Positions 25,825 through 34,354 of a stretch of 38,033 bases of DNA are shown here, one piece after another. This DNA comes from Brevundimonas sp. ASV9. GTDB lineage: Bacteria; Pseudomonadota; Alphaproteobacteria; Caulobacterales; Caulobacteraceae. Within the stretch, counting starts at the first letter, position 1. The number at the start of each line of letters is the position of its first letter. The position numbers and the translations under genes were made by a program. Location of the stretch: NCBI RefSeq assembly GCF_016429195.1, contig NZ_JAELUF010000022.1, forward strand, positions 1-38,033, in the 5' to 3' direction. Below the pieces are notes generated by a model that did not search any database, was not told where the DNA came from, and was given only the letters and a program-made list of their open reading frames with translations.

Positions 25825-25828
25825 CGCC

Positions 25829-26029
25829 TTAGTCGTCCAGACGGCCGATCAGGAACAGGGCGCCGACGGCGGTCAGGGCGCCCAGGGTGAAGGCGGTGAC
25901 GATGGCGCCGGTGGCGACGGCGGTGGAGACGGTGACCGGGCGGGCTTCGTACCACTCGACAATGTCGGCCTCGTGCAGGTCCTCGTCCATATAGCCTTCG
26001 GCTTCATAGATGGTGTCGTCTGCGGTCAT
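25829..26029 (-). CDS. small hypothetical single-helix membrane protein
   Basis: A 66-residue protein starting MTADDTIYEAEGYMDEDLHE. The N-terminal ~35 residues are acidic, then RPVTVSTAVATGAIVTAF with the following TLGALTAVGALFLIG forms one long or two short hydrophobic helices, and the tail is GRLDD. I do not recognise a family. The chosen ATG has GGAG about ten bases upstream. It converges with arsB with only four bases between the two genes. Confidence 0.6.
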   Translation of the reverse strand: MTADDTIYEAEGYMDEDLHEADIVEWYEARPVTVSTAVATGAIVTAFTLGALTAVGALFLIGRLDD

Positions 26030-26177
26030 GGCTTTACGCTCCGTCTGTCTTGCCCGGATCAATACGCCCAAACGGTACAGGTTCCACCCCTGTCGCCCCC
26101 GATCGGCGTATCGTGACAGGATGCCGCTCTTCGTTTAGGAGGCGCGGCTCAGGTTCAGAACGCTCAAAGACGATCCC

Positions 26178-26951
26178 ATGGCCGGCCACTCGAAATTCAA
26201 GAACATCATGCACCGCAAGGGGCGCGCCGATGCGCAGCGCTCCAAGCTGTTCTCCAAACTGTCGCGCGACATCACCGTGGCGGCCAAGTCGGGCCTGCCG
26301 GATCCGGCGGCGAACCCGCGCCTGCGCCTGGCGGTCAACAACGCCAAGGCCGAAAGCCTGCCCAAGGACGTGATCCAGCGCGCCATCAACAAGGCCGCCG
26401 GCGGCGACGTCGATACGATGGAAGAGGTCCGCTACGAGGGCCGGGGTCCGGGCGGCGTGGGCATCATCGTCGAGGCCTTGACCGACAACCGCAATCGCGC
26501 GGCGTCCAACATCGGCGCGGCCTTCAAGAAGAACGGCGGCGCGCTGAGTGAGATGAACTCGGTCGCCTTCATGTGGGACAAGGTGGGCAAGATCACCTAC
26601 GCCGCAGAGGCCGGTTCGGAAGACGCCGTGATGGAGGCCGCCATCGAGGCCGGCGCCCAGGACGTCGAGAGCGACCTGGTCAAGCCCGACATCTATGAGG
26701 ACGCGCCGGGCCACACGATCTGGACCGCCTTCGAGGATCTGAACGACGTCGCCGAGGCCATGTCCAAGGTGCTGGGCGATCCCAAGTCCACCGCCATCGT
26801 CTGGAAGCCGCAGTCCGAAGTGCCGGTGACCGGCGAGGCCGTCGGCACCCTGTTCAAGCTGCTGGACGCGCTGGACGCCGAGGACGACGTGTCGGCGGTC
26901 TATTCGAACGAGGACATCTCCGACGAGGACGCGGCCAAGTACGCGGGCTGA
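26178..26951 (+). CDS. yebC: YebC/PmpR family protein (TACO1-like)
   Basis: A 257-residue YebC protein. The N-terminus [20 protein letters not shown] then [16 protein letters not shown] is the family signature, and [20 protein letters not shown] the conserved middle domain. It has been described as a DNA-binding regulator and, more recently, as a factor easing translation at polyproline tracts. Commonly found just before ruvC; here a hemerythrin and an MgtC gene lie between. No strong ribosome binding site is seen. Confidence 0.96.
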   Translation: MAGHSKFKNIMHRKGRADAQRSKLFSKLSRDITVAAKSGLPDPAANPRLRLAVNNAKAESLPKDVIQRAINKAAGGDVDTMEEVRYEGRGPGGVGIIVEALTDNRNRAASNIGAAFKKNGGALSEMNSVAFMWDKVGKITYAAEAGSEDAVMEAAIEAGAQDVESDLVKPDIYEDAPGHTIWTAFEDLNDVAEAMSKVLGDPKSTAIVWKPQSEVPVTGEAVGTLFKLLDALDAEDDVSAVYSNEDISDEDAAKYAG

Positions 26952-26997
26952 TCCCGAACGACCGCGAGTCGTTCGCACGGAACCGGGTCGTGCGCCG

Positions 26998-27024
26998 GGC
27001 GTAACGAGGCTTCACCGTTACGCC
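26998..27024. promoter_or_regulatory. perfect 9-bp inverted repeat upstream of the hemerythrin gene
   Basis: GGCGTAACG (26998-27006) and CGTTACGCC (27016-27024) are perfect reverse complements around a 9-base loop, 11 bases before the hemerythrin ATG. No T-run follows, so it is not a standard terminator for yebC. An operator or an mRNA hairpin near the ribosome binding site (GGAG, 27026-27029) fits better. Confidence 0.5.
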
Positions 27025-27035
27025 TGGAGCCCCCT

Positions 27036-27554
27036 ATGGACATCACCCAGCTGATCCTCGACGACCATGCCGAACAGCGTCGGCTGTTTGCGATCATCGA
27101 ACAGATCGACCCCAAGGACACCAATGCGCTGAGCGCCGTCTGGTCGCGGTTGTCGGCGTTCCTGGATGTGCACGCCGAGGCCGAGGAGCGGTTCTTCTAT
27201 CCCGAGCTGCTGAAGCAGGGCGAGGGCGCCAATGACGCCGAGGACGGCACGGTCGAGGGCGAGACCGAGGACGCCATCGAGGACCACAACAAGCTGCGCG
27301 ACGCGGTCAAGGCGGTCGAAAAGCATAAGGTCGGCACCAAGGCGTGGTTCGACGCCGTGGGCGAGGCGAACGTCGTCAACTCCAAACACATGGGCGAGGA
27401 AGAGCGGCAGGGGCTGACCGACTTCCGCATGAACGCCGACGTCGAGACGCGCCATGAGCTGGCGGTGAAGTTCGCCGCCTTCGAGGCCGAGTACATCACC
27501 GGCGTAAAGCCGGTGAACAAGGACCCCGAGACCTATATCGAAAAGCACGGCTGA
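27036..27554 (+). CDS. hemerythrin-domain protein
   Basis: A 172-residue four-helix-bundle hemerythrin-like protein, expected to bind a di-iron centre. Candidate ligands: His11 in LILDDHAEQRRLF, His46 and Glu50 in DVHAEAEERFFYP, then EDHNKLRD and SKHMGEEERQGL, which supplies the later His and Glu. These match the HHE-type order. The protein is soluble and acidic. It may sense or store O2/NO or protect against oxidative stress, as relatives do. GGAG lies just before the ATG; a perfect palindrome and a weak EcfG-like element lie upstream. Confidence 0.88.
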   Translation: MDITQLILDDHAEQRRLFAIIEQIDPKDTNALSAVWSRLSAFLDVHAEAEERFFYPELLKQGEGANDAEDGTVEGETEDAIEDHNKLRDAVKAVEKHKVGTKAWFDAVGEANVVNSKHMGEEERQGLTDFRMNADVETRHELAVKFAAFEAEYITGVKPVNKDPETYIEKHG

Positions 27555-27596
27555 GGCGGTCGCTGCGACCACGATGTCGCAGCATCGTCCGTCCAA

Positions 27597-27622
27597 GGAA
27601 CATCCGCGCTCGCCCCATCGTT
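27597..27622 (+). promoter_or_regulatory. sigma-EcfG-type promoter for the MgtC-family gene
   Basis: GGAAC (27597-27601), 17 bases, CGTT (27619-27622): an exact match to the alphaproteobacterial general-stress sigma factor consensus. The MgtC-family ATG follows eight bases later, with no ribosome binding site between, so the predicted mRNA would be nearly or fully leaderless. Confidence 0.6.
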
Positions 27623-27630
27623 GAGCGCGG

Positions 27631-28326
27631 ATGAATCTGGGTAGTCTGGAAGGCGCCGTCCTGCCGATCCTCGGCGCGGTGATCGCGGGCGGGGTCATCG
27701 GCTTCGAGCGTGAATGGCGGGGCCGGGCGGCGGGCCTGAGAACGCACATCCTGGTCAGCCTGGCGTCGGCCCTGCTGATGCTGGCGGCCATGTCGCAGGC
27801 CGATTGGGCGTTCCGCGCCCTGCCCGACGAGAACATCGTCACAGACCCGACGCGGATGGCGCACGGCGTGCTGACGGGGATCGGGTTCCTGTGCGCAGGC
27901 GTGATCTTCCGCACAGGGTTTTCGATCCACGGGCTGACTACGGCGGCGTCGCTGTGGATCACCTCGGCGATCGGCATTCTGTTTGGGGCAGGCCTCTATG
28001 CGCTGGGGACGGCGGCGACGGTGGTCACGGCGCTGATCCTGATCGGCTTGAGGCTGATCAACGGGCGTTTGCCCGCGCGCACGGTGGTGGACGCCGAAGT
28101 GTGCTGGGAACGGCGCGAGGCGTCGCCGGAGCCGGCGATCGAGGCGGCGCTGAAAGCCATCGATGCGGACGCGCGACACGACCGTTTCGAGCTGATCGAT
28201 GGACAGACCGTTCGACGGACCTGGCGATTGAAGGCCGCCGAGGAAAGCCAGCTGAAGCGGCTGGCGGAACAGCTGTGCGCCATACCGGGCGTGGTCGCCT
28301 ACAGCCTGGACCCGCGCGACGACTGA
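27631..28326 (+). CDS. MgtC/SapB family membrane protein
   Basis: A 231-residue MgtC-family protein. The N-terminal half holds four to five helices with the signature GAVIAGGVIGFEREWRGRAA, then LRTHILVSLASALL and GVLTGIGFLCAGVIF, LTTAASLWITSAIGILFGAG. The C-terminal half (from about residue 145) is a cytosolic ACT-like domain. Family members modulate the F-type ATP synthase or help survival in low magnesium; which applies is unknown. The start lies eight bases after a sigma-EcfG-type promoter, linking it to general stress. Confidence 0.92.
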   Translation: MNLGSLEGAVLPILGAVIAGGVIGFEREWRGRAAGLRTHILVSLASALLMLAAMSQADWAFRALPDENIVTDPTRMAHGVLTGIGFLCAGVIFRTGFSIHGLTTAASLWITSAIGILFGAGLYALGTAATVVTALILIGLRLINGRLPARTVVDAEVCWERREASPEPAIEAALKAIDADARHDRFELIDGQTVRRTWRLKAAEESQLKRLAEQLCAIPGVVAYSLDPRDD

Positions 28327-28372
28327 AACCGTTCATTGCCCGATAACCCTCTTTGCGGCATGAGGGGAACGG

Positions 28373-28891
28373 ATGGCGAACGAACCTGTCAGAATCATCG
28401 GCCTGGACCCCGGTCTGCGACGCACCGGCTGGGGCGTCGTGGTGTCGGATGGCGCGCGCCTGAGGTGGGTGGCGCACGGGGTGGTGGCCCCGCCCGAGAC
28501 CGCGCCGTTCAGCGAGCGGCTGCTGCATCTGTTCGAGGCGCTGGGGACGATCTGCGCCGACCACGGTTGCGAGGAGGCGGCGGTGGAAGAGGTGTTCGTC
28601 AATGTGAACCCGTCCTCCACGCTGAAGCTGGGCCATGCGCGGGCGGCGGTGATGCTGGCGCCGGCCAAGGCGGGCCTGACGGTGGCGGAATATTCGCCGA
28701 ACCTGATCAAGAAGGCGGTGGTGGGCGCGGGCCATGCGGACAAGAGCCAGATCGCCTTCATGGTCAAACGGCTGCTGCCGACCGCGGGCGACGTGAAGGC
28801 GGATGCGGCCGACGCCCTGGCGGTTGCGATCACCCATGCGCAACTCAGGAAGCGGTCCTTGCTGGAAGCGATGCACCGGGGGGCGGCGTGA
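28373..28891 (+). CDS. ruvC: Holliday junction resolvase RuvC
   Basis: A 172-residue endonuclease that nicks Holliday junctions symmetrically. The four acidic residues are present: Asp12 in [13 protein letters not shown], Glu72 in [12 protein letters not shown], and Asp144 and Asp147 in [21 protein letters not shown] lies five bases before the ATG. The stop overlaps the ruvA GTG start (GTGA), so the two are translationally coupled. Confidence 0.98.
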   Translation: MANEPVRIIGLDPGLRRTGWGVVVSDGARLRWVAHGVVAPPETAPFSERLLHLFEALGTICADHGCEEAAVEEVFVNVNPSSTLKLGHARAAVMLAPAKAGLTVAEYSPNLIKKAVVGAGHADKSQIAFMVKRLLPTAGDVKADAADALAVAITHAQLRKRSLLEAMHRGAA

Positions 28892-29505
28892 TCGGGCGGT
28901 TGAGAGGCGTGCTGGCCGAGGTCGGCGAGGCGGAATGCCTGATCGACTGCGCCGGCGTGGGCTATGTCGTGTCGTGCGGGGCGCGGACGCTGGGGCGACT
29001 GCCGGCGCCGGGCGACGAGGCGACGGTGCATGTCCATTCGCAGTGGAGCGAGGATGCGGGGCCGCGCCTGTATGGATTTCTGACGCGCGACGAGCGGCGG
29101 GCCTTCACGACCCTGCTGGCCATTCAGGGCGTGGGGCCCAAGGCGGCGCTGGCGGTGCTGGACGTTCTGCCGCCCGGCGAACTGGCGTCGGCGGTGGCGC
29201 GCGAGGACAAGGCGGCGGTGGCGCGGGCCAACGGCGTGGGGCCGAAGCTGGCGTTGCGGATCGTGACCGAGCTGAAGGGCAAGCCCTTGGGCGACGTCAG
29301 TTTTGCGCCTGTCGCACCCGGCATGCACGTCGAGATCGCACCGCCCGTTCCGTCCATCACCGGCGAGGCCGTGTCGGCCCTGCTTGGACTGGGCGTCGCC
29401 GAGGTCAATGCGCGCCGGGCCGTGGATCAGGCGTTGATCCGTTTGGGCGAAGAGGCGGAGCTGTCGGCGGTGATCCGCGCGGCGCTGCAGGAGTTGGGGC
29501 GGTGA
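28888..29505 (+). CDS. ruvA: Holliday junction DNA helicase subunit RuvA
   Basis: A 205-residue RuvA that binds the four-way junction and loads RuvB. The N-terminal OB fold starts [20 protein letters not shown]; two helix-hairpin-helix motifs follow at about 77-93 ([17 protein letters not shown]) and 112-130 ([19 protein letters not shown]); the C-terminal RuvB-contacting domain ends ALQELGR. Start is GTG overlapping the ruvC stop. A hairpin repeat separates it from ruvB. Confidence 0.98.
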   Translation: MIGRLRGVLAEVGEAECLIDCAGVGYVVSCGARTLGRLPAPGDEATVHVHSQWSEDAGPRLYGFLTRDERRAFTTLLAIQGVGPKAALAVLDVLPPGELASAVAREDKAAVARANGVGPKLALRIVTELKGKPLGDVSFAPVAPGMHVEIAPPVPSITGEAVSALLGLGVAEVNARRAVDQALIRLGEEAELSAVIRAALQELGR

Positions 29506-29509
29506 GGGG

Positions 29510-29591
29510 GCGTGAGCGGGGAGTCGTGAATCGTGAGTCGGGCGCGCAGTCCTTCACCAGCATGATTCATGCCTCACGATTCACGACTCAC
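29510..29591. repeat. hairpin repeat, copy B (GTGA-type), between ruvA and ruvB
   Basis: A perfect 17-bp inverted repeat: GAGTCGTGAATCGTGAG at 29521-29537 and its complement at 29573-29589, with a 35-base loop that includes GGCGCGC. Flanking bases extend the symmetry imperfectly. It is related to copy A at 1991-2059 by the shared GTGAATCGTGA core and loop GGCGCGC. It lies inside the ruvCAB unit and could attenuate or separate ruvB expression. Confidence 0.85.
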
Positions 29592-29605
29592 GTCTGGACT
29601 TTCTC

Positions 29606-30637
29606 ATGACCCGCGTCATCTCCCCCGAGGCCGAGACCGGCGAATCCTTCGACCGCGCGCTGCGGCCGCAGACCTTGTCGGAGTTCGTCGGCCAGTCGCA
29701 GGCCAAGGGCAATCTGAAGGTCTTCATCGATGCGGCGCGCGGGCGGGCCGAGGCGCTCGACCATGTTCTGCTGTTCGGACCGCCGGGACTGGGCAAGACG
29801 ACGCTGGCGCAGATCGTCTCGCGCGAGCTGGGCGTGGGGTTCCGGGCGACCTCGGGGCCGATCCTGGCCAAGGCGGGCGACCTGGCGGCCATCCTGACCA
29901 ACCTTGAGCCGCGCGACGTCCTGTTCATCGACGAGATCCATCGCTTAAGCCCTCAGGTCGAGGAGATCCTGTATCCGGCCATGGAGGATCATGTACTGGA
30001 TCTGATCATCGGCGAGGGGCCGTCGGCGCGCTCGGTGCGGATCGACCTGGCGCCGTTCACCCTGGTGGGGGCGACGACGCGGGCGGGCCTGCTGGCGACG
30101 CCGCTGAGGGACCGGTTCGGCATTCCGCTGCGGCTGGAATTCTACACCCCCGACGAACTGACCGCGGTGGTGCGCGGCACGGCGCGCAAGATGGGCGCGG
30201 GGATCGATGAAGGCGGCGCGCGCGAGATCGCGTCGCGGGCGCGGGGAACGCCGCGCATCGCCGGGCGCCTGCTGCGCCGGGTGCGGGATTTCGCCTCGGC
30301 GGAAGGGGCCGAGACGATCTCGAAACTGGTGGCGGCGCGGGCGCTGGCGCGGCTGGAGGTGGACGAGGCCGGGCTGGACAGCCTGGACCGGCGGTTCCTG
30401 AAGGCGTTGATCGAGAACTATGGCGGCGGGCCGGTCGGGATGGACACCCTGGCGGCCGCCATCGCCGAGGCGCGCGACGCGGTCGAGGACGTGATCGAAC
30501 CCTATCTGCTGCAACAGGGCTTCATCATGCGCACGCCGCGCGGCCGCATGGCCTGCGCCAAGGCCTATGCGCATCTGGGGCTCAGCGCGCCGGCGCAACC
30601 CGCCGCCGGACCCGTGCCGGGCGACCTGTTCGAATAG
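29606..30637 (+). CDS. ruvB: Holliday junction DNA helicase motor subunit RuvB
   Basis: A 343-residue AAA+ ATPase that drives branch migration. Walker [10 protein letters not shown] at 58-66, Walker B FIDEIH at 107-112, sensor region [20 protein letters not shown] with the arginine finger context, and a C-terminal winged helix ([19 protein letters not shown]). The ribosome binding site is weak (GGA), unlike ruvC, and a large hairpin precedes it by 15 bases. Length and motifs are normal. Confidence 0.98.
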   Translation: MTRVISPEAETGESFDRALRPQTLSEFVGQSQAKGNLKVFIDAARGRAEALDHVLLFGPPGLGKTTLAQIVSRELGVGFRATSGPILAKAGDLAAILTNLEPRDVLFIDEIHRLSPQVEEILYPAMEDHVLDLIIGEGPSARSVRIDLAPFTLVGATTRAGLLATPLRDRFGIPLRLEFYTPDELTAVVRGTARKMGAGIDEGGAREIASRARGTPRIAGRLLRRVRDFASAEGAETISKLVAARALARLEVDEAGLDSLDRRFLKALIENYGGGPVGMDTLAAAIAEARDAVEDVIEPYLLQQGFIMRTPRGRMACAKAYAHLGLSAPAQPAAGPVPGDLFE

Positions 30638-30695
30638 GCGTTGCCAAGCGGGGCGGGCGGGGGTTTTCTGGGCGGTGAACCGGAGCCGTCGTCCC

Positions 30696-32162
30696 ATGAT
30701 CCTGCGCACCCTGGCCGTGATGGCGTTTGCGGCCGGCCTGACCGGTCTGGCGCCGCCTGCCAGAGCGGCGGCCCCCGTCTTCACCGAAAAGCCCTGTCCG
30801 GCCGATTTGCCGACCGACGTGCGCCAGGTGACGTGCGGGGCCCTGACGGTGGACGAGGCGCGCGACGGCTCGGTCAGCGACCGGCGCATCAACATCGCCA
30901 TGGTGATCGTCAAGGCCAGCGCGCCTTACAAGGACGCCTCGGGTCAGACGCTGCCGCCGATGGTGATGTTCCACGGCGGGCCGGGCGGGGCCCTGACGCC
31001 GGGGGCGGGGCGGATGCTGGCGGCGCTGCGTCGCAATCCGGAAGCCTTTGCGGTGGATCAGGACGTGATCCTGTTCGACCAGCGGGGCGGCGGGGCGAGC
31101 AACCCGTCGATGGACTGTCCGGGCGTCGAACTGACCGATGCGGGGCCGCCGTCCGACAAGGATCGCGACGGGCTGATCGCCTGTCTGAAGGGCTATCAGG
31201 CGCAAGGCATCGACCTGAACCAGTACAACGCCGCCGCCATCGCCGACGATGTGAAGGACATGGCCCAGGCCCTGGGTCTGGCCAAGATCGACCTGTGGGG
31301 CGGATCGTACGGGCCGCGCATCGAGGCGGCGGTGATCACTCATCAGCCCCAGATCGTACGCGCCGCCGTGATGGACAGCCCCTGGCCGCCCGAGGGCAAC
31401 TGGGCCGTCGGCACGCCCGAACAGGTGTCGGCGGCGGTGAAAATCATCCTGGCCAAATGCGCGGCCCAGACGGCCTGCGCGGCGCAGCATCCTGACCTTC
31501 AGGCGCGGTTCGAGGCCGAGGCGCGCAAATGGCTGGCCGGGCCGGTGACGGGCAAGGACGGGCGCACCTTCAACGTCGACGACCTGTCGGCCTTCCTGAT
31601 GGACACGACCTATAGCGCGACGGGCGTGCGTAGCCTGCCGGTCGATCTGGACAAGATCATCGCCGGCGACCTGACGCCGGTCGCCGAGATCGCCGAGGAC
31701 CGGACCTATTATTTCGAGGGCCAGCACATGGCCCATCTGTGCAAGGAAGAACTGCCGTTCGAATCCAAGGCGCGGCTGGCGGCCGGGGCGGCGGGCGATC
31801 CGGTCGCCGAGGTGCTGGTCCCGTCGCTGTCGCGGCTGTTCGACGTCTGCGCGGCGGTGGGCGAACGGCCGGCGCTGCCGATCGAGAACCTGCCGGTCCA
31901 GACCGACATTCCGACCCTGTTCGTCGCCGCCGAGATCGATCCCGGCTGCCCGCCGCCGCTGACCGAGGCCGCCGCCAAGGGCTATGCGAACAGCCAGGTC
32001 GTGATCGTGACCAATGCGACCCACGGCGTCATCAACGCCAGCCCCTGCACGCGCAAGATGGCGCGCGATTTCCTGCGTGATCCGTCCAAACCGGTGGATC
32101 GAACCTGCCTGCCCGCCGCCGACACGCCGCTGGACTTCACCCTGGATGCGCCCGCCGCATGA
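30696..32162 (+). CDS. secreted alpha/beta hydrolase (TAP-like C-terminus)
   Basis: A 488-residue exported hydrolase. A signal peptide ends APPARAAAP (about residue 28). The fold begins with PMVMFHGGPGGALTPG, an oxyanion-hole HGGPG typical of proline iminopeptidase-like enzymes. The triad is Ser204 in WGGSYGPR, Asp415 in AAEIDPGCP and His443 in THGVINASPC. The C-terminal portion resembles the TAP-like domain of secreted tripeptidyl aminopeptidases. Peptidase or esterase activity in the periplasm is inferred. Its stop overlaps the next gene (ATGA), opening a coupled series that runs to ybgC. Confidence 0.9.
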   Translation: MILRTLAVMAFAAGLTGLAPPARAAAPVFTEKPCPADLPTDVRQVTCGALTVDEARDGSVSDRRINIAMVIVKASAPYKDASGQTLPPMVMFHGGPGGALTPGAGRMLAALRRNPEAFAVDQDVILFDQRGGGASNPSMDCPGVELTDAGPPSDKDRDGLIACLKGYQAQGIDLNQYNAAAIADDVKDMAQALGLAKIDLWGGSYGPRIEAAVITHQPQIVRAAVMDSPWPPEGNWAVGTPEQVSAAVKIILAKCAAQTACAAQHPDLQARFEAEARKWLAGPVTGKDGRTFNVDDLSAFLMDTTYSATGVRSLPVDLDKIIAGDLTPVAEIAEDRTYYFEGQHMAHLCKEELPFESKARLAAGAAGDPVAEVLVPSLSRLFDVCAAVGERPALPIENLPVQTDIPTLFVAAEIDPGCPPPLTEAAAKGYANSQVVIVTNATHGVINASPCTRKMARDFLRDPSKPVDRTCLPAADTPLDFTLDAPAA

Positions 32163-32536
32163 GGGTGATGCGCCATCGCAGCCCGCTTCAGCAGCGTCTG
32201 ATTATCGCGGCGGCGCTGGTTCTAGCTCTGTGCGCGGTCGGCGTCTGGGTGCTGATGCAGCCGTCGAACACCCCGTCGCCCGAGCCGGCCGATGCGCGGG
32301 TGATGCGCCAGATCCGCACCCAGGCAGGGCGCGGCGCCGAGTTGCGCTACGCCGAAAACGGCGAAAGGCGATCGGTGTGCGGCTATGTCGGGCGCGTCGC
32401 GGGCGGGCCGGCGGTGGGCTTCGTCTCCATCCCCAATCGCATCCTGTTCAGCGACGACCCCCTGCCGACCGAGTTCCGCGAAATGCGCCAAAGCTACTGC
32501 CCCGGCTTCATGGCTGCGCCGAACCGCCAGCCGTGA
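32159..32536 (+). CDS. hypothetical membrane-anchored protein
   Basis: A 125-residue protein with one N-terminal helix (LIIAAALVLALCAVGVWVL), then a Pro/Ser linker and a soluble domain containing AELRYAENGERRSVCGYVG and MRQSYCPGF, whose two cysteines could form a disulfide outside the cytoplasm. The VCGYVG segment with IPNRILFSDDPLP is seen in other alphaproteobacterial hypotheticals but no function is known to me. ATGA overlap with the hydrolase upstream and GTGA overlap with the next gene show tight coupling. Confidence 0.7.
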   Translation: MRVMRHRSPLQQRLIIAAALVLALCAVGVWVLMQPSNTPSPEPADARVMRQIRTQAGRGAELRYAENGERRSVCGYVGRVAGGPAVGFVSIPNRILFSDDPLPTEFREMRQSYCPGFMAAPNRQP

Positions 32537-33396
32537 TCCGTCGTCGGTTGAAGGGGCCAGCACTCGCCCTGAGCGCACAGATCACGGCGACGGCGGCGAT
32601 CAGCCTGATGGCGATCCGGGCGGCCGGGGCGGGGACGGCGTCGATTGCGGTCCAGGGCGCGGCGTTTCTGATCGGGGCCGTGGCGCTGTGGGCGGCGTCG
32701 CGGACGGCGCGGCCGGGCCGGGGCCCGAGGCTGATCTCGGCGGCGGCGATCCTGGTCGTCGCAGTCTTTATGCTGACGACGGGCGTGGAGATGCAGGGCG
32801 CGCGTCGCTGGCTGGCGCTGGGGCCGGTGCTGATCCATCCCGCCTCGCTGCTGGGCGCGCCGCTGCTCTGGCTCGTGGCGCAGGATGCAGACGATGTGTG
32901 GACGGCAGGCGTCGCCGCCCTGGCGATCCTGACGTTCGGCCTCGGCTTCGACGGGGCCGCCAGCCTGGCCTTTGCGGTGGGAACGACCGGGCTGCTGACG
33001 GCGGCGAAAGGGTCGTGGAAGACGCTGGCGCCGCTGGCGGCCCTGTCCTCGATTCTGGCGCTCTGGAGCCTGACGCGTCCGGAGGCCCTGCCGCGCGTTC
33101 CCTATGTCGAGGATGTCGTGCCGACGGTCTGGGCCGTGGCGCCGGTCCTCGGAGTGGCGGCGGGCCTGGCGTTAGTCGTGCTGTCGGCCCCGTTGCTGTG
33201 GATGGGATGGCGCACGCGCGGCGCCGGAGCCGCCGTCGGACTGGCCATGGCCGGCTTCTGGATCGGTCTGTCGGCGGCCAATCTGTTGGGCGCCTATCCG
33301 GCGCCGGTGGTGGGATATGGCGCTTCGCCCGTGATCGGATGGCTTGTCGCGGTCGGACTGGCTATGGCGTCTGCACGACGCACGAGGTTTCAGTGA
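32533..33396 (+). CDS. short SEDS (FtsW/RodA)-like membrane protein
   Basis: A 287-residue protein of about nine helices that looks like a reduced FtsW/RodA relative. GVEMQGARRWLALGPVLIHP corresponds to the FtsW block G-x-GA-x-RW-x-x-x-GP-x-x-x-xP. LLGAYPAPVVGYGASPVIGW corresponds to the terminal TGxxLPFxSYGGSS block. The middle is short, with RVPYVEDVVPTVWAVAPVLG where normal SEDS enzymes have the loop with the catalytic Asp, so glycosyltransferase activity is doubtful. Normal SEDS proteins are about 370-400 residues. GTG start overlaps the preceding stop; its stop overlaps the ybgC GTG. A role near the Tol/division apparatus is inferred. Confidence 0.65.
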   Translation: MIRRRLKGPALALSAQITATAAISLMAIRAAGAGTASIAVQGAAFLIGAVALWAASRTARPGRGPRLISAAAILVVAVFMLTTGVEMQGARRWLALGPVLIHPASLLGAPLLWLVAQDADDVWTAGVAALAILTFGLGFDGAASLAFAVGTTGLLTAAKGSWKTLAPLAALSSILALWSLTRPEALPRVPYVEDVVPTVWAVAPVLGVAAGLALVVLSAPLLWMGWRTRGAGAAVGLAMAGFWIGLSAANLLGAYPAPVVGYGASPVIGWLVAVGLAMASARRTRFQ

Positions 33397-33860
33397 CCGC
33401 AATCTCCGACCAACCCACCGCCGGCCGTTTCGAGGAACGCGATCACCTGTTGCCGGTGCGCGTCTATTACGAGGACACCGATTTCACGGGCCTGGTCTAT
33501 CACGCCAACTATGTCCGCTATTTCGAGCGGGGGCGGTCCGATTTCCTGCGCGCCATCGGGGTGGGGCACGCCGATCTGCTGGAGGAGGCCGAGCCGCTGG
33601 CCTTCGTGGTGTCAGAGTTAAATATCAGATATCTCAAGCCCGCGCGGATCGACGACGCCCTGGTGGTGCGCACCGTCTATGAACAGGTGAAGGGCGTGCG
33701 GCTGATCATCCGCCAGAGCGTGGAGCGGGCCGGCGAGGTGTTGTGCCGGGCCGAGGTGACGGCGGTGTGCATCCATCTGGACGGGCGGCCGCGACGGCCG
33801 TCGAAGGGACTGGTCGAGAAGGTCACGCCGTGGCTGGCGGCCAGTGGAACCGCCGACTAG
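33393..33860 (+). CDS. ybgC: Tol-Pal-associated acyl-CoA thioesterase YbgC
   Basis: A 155-residue hotdog thioesterase, the usual first gene of tol-pal operons. RVYYEDTDFTGLVYHANYVR is the YbgC signature, with the catalytic Asp at 28 or 30 and Tyr36-His37, followed by FERGRSDFLRAIG. GTG start at 33393 overlaps the stop of the SEDS-like gene. Unlike the normal order, 2.5 kb separates it from tolQ. Confidence 0.95.
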   Translation: MTAISDQPTAGRFEERDHLLPVRVYYEDTDFTGLVYHANYVRYFERGRSDFLRAIGVGHADLLEEAEPLAFVVSELNIRYLKPARIDDALVVRTVYEQVKGVRLIIRQSVERAGEVLCRAEVTAVCIHLDGRPRRPSKGLVEKVTPWLAASGTAD

Positions 33861-33886
33861 GATCGCGCCAACGAGGGGGAAACGTC

Positions 33887-34321
33887 ATGGCCGCAGAAAC
33901 CTACAAGATGTCCGCCAGCGCGGTGATCGTCATGATCCTGCTGTTCGTGCTGCTGCTCGGCGGCGGGCTGGTGGGCTGTCCCTATTACAAGGTCTGGGAG
34001 CGCAAGATGGCGGGCCAGGCCGAGCTGCAATACCAGCAGGGCGCGCGCCAGGCCCTGATCGCGCAAGCCGCCGCAGAAGACGAGGCGGCGATCAAGCGGG
34101 CCGAGGCGGCGACGCGCCGGGTCCTGGGCTGGACCGACGCGGCCAAGCGCGGCTGCGCCGAACTGGGCCGGGCGGGCGATCGCCAGTGCGAGGAGCAACT
34201 GCTCAAGGACGCCGCCACCTATTCCATCGCCAAGGAAGGCCACGAGGGCGTCATCATCAGCGTCGGCGCACCCGTGTCTGTCGCGGTCGATCCGAACGCG
34301 CGGCGGACGGGCGCGGAGTGA
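33887..34321 (+). CDS. hypothetical membrane-anchored protein downstream of ybgC
   Basis: A 144-residue protein with one N-terminal helix (SAVIVMILLFVLLLGGGLVG), then GCPYYKVWERKMAGQAELQY, a coiled-coil-like Ala/Gln/Glu-rich helix, and a segment GCAELGRAGDRQCEEQLL with two cysteines. The C-terminus (EGVIISVGAPVSVAVDPN) is beta-like. The arrangement recalls prohibitin/SPFH-type inserted membrane proteins, but the match is weak. Start ATG 33887 follows GAGGGGGAA. The longer frame back to 33743 overlaps ybgC and is not used. Confidence 0.7.
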   Translation: MAAETYKMSASAVIVMILLFVLLLGGGLVGCPYYKVWERKMAGQAELQYQQGARQALIAQAAAEDEAAIKRAEAATRRVLGWTDAAKRGCAELGRAGDRQCEEQLLKDAATYSIAKEGHEGVIISVGAPVSVAVDPNARRTGAE

Positions 34322-34354
34322 GGCTGACGCCTCGCCGTCCATCGGCGTGAGGCG

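Noticed and set aside
30567..30695. An N-terminal extension of the alpha/beta hydrolase overlapping ruvB
   Set aside because: The extension is Arg/Pro-rich, overlaps the ruvB end in another frame and would bury the clear signal peptide that starts at 30696.
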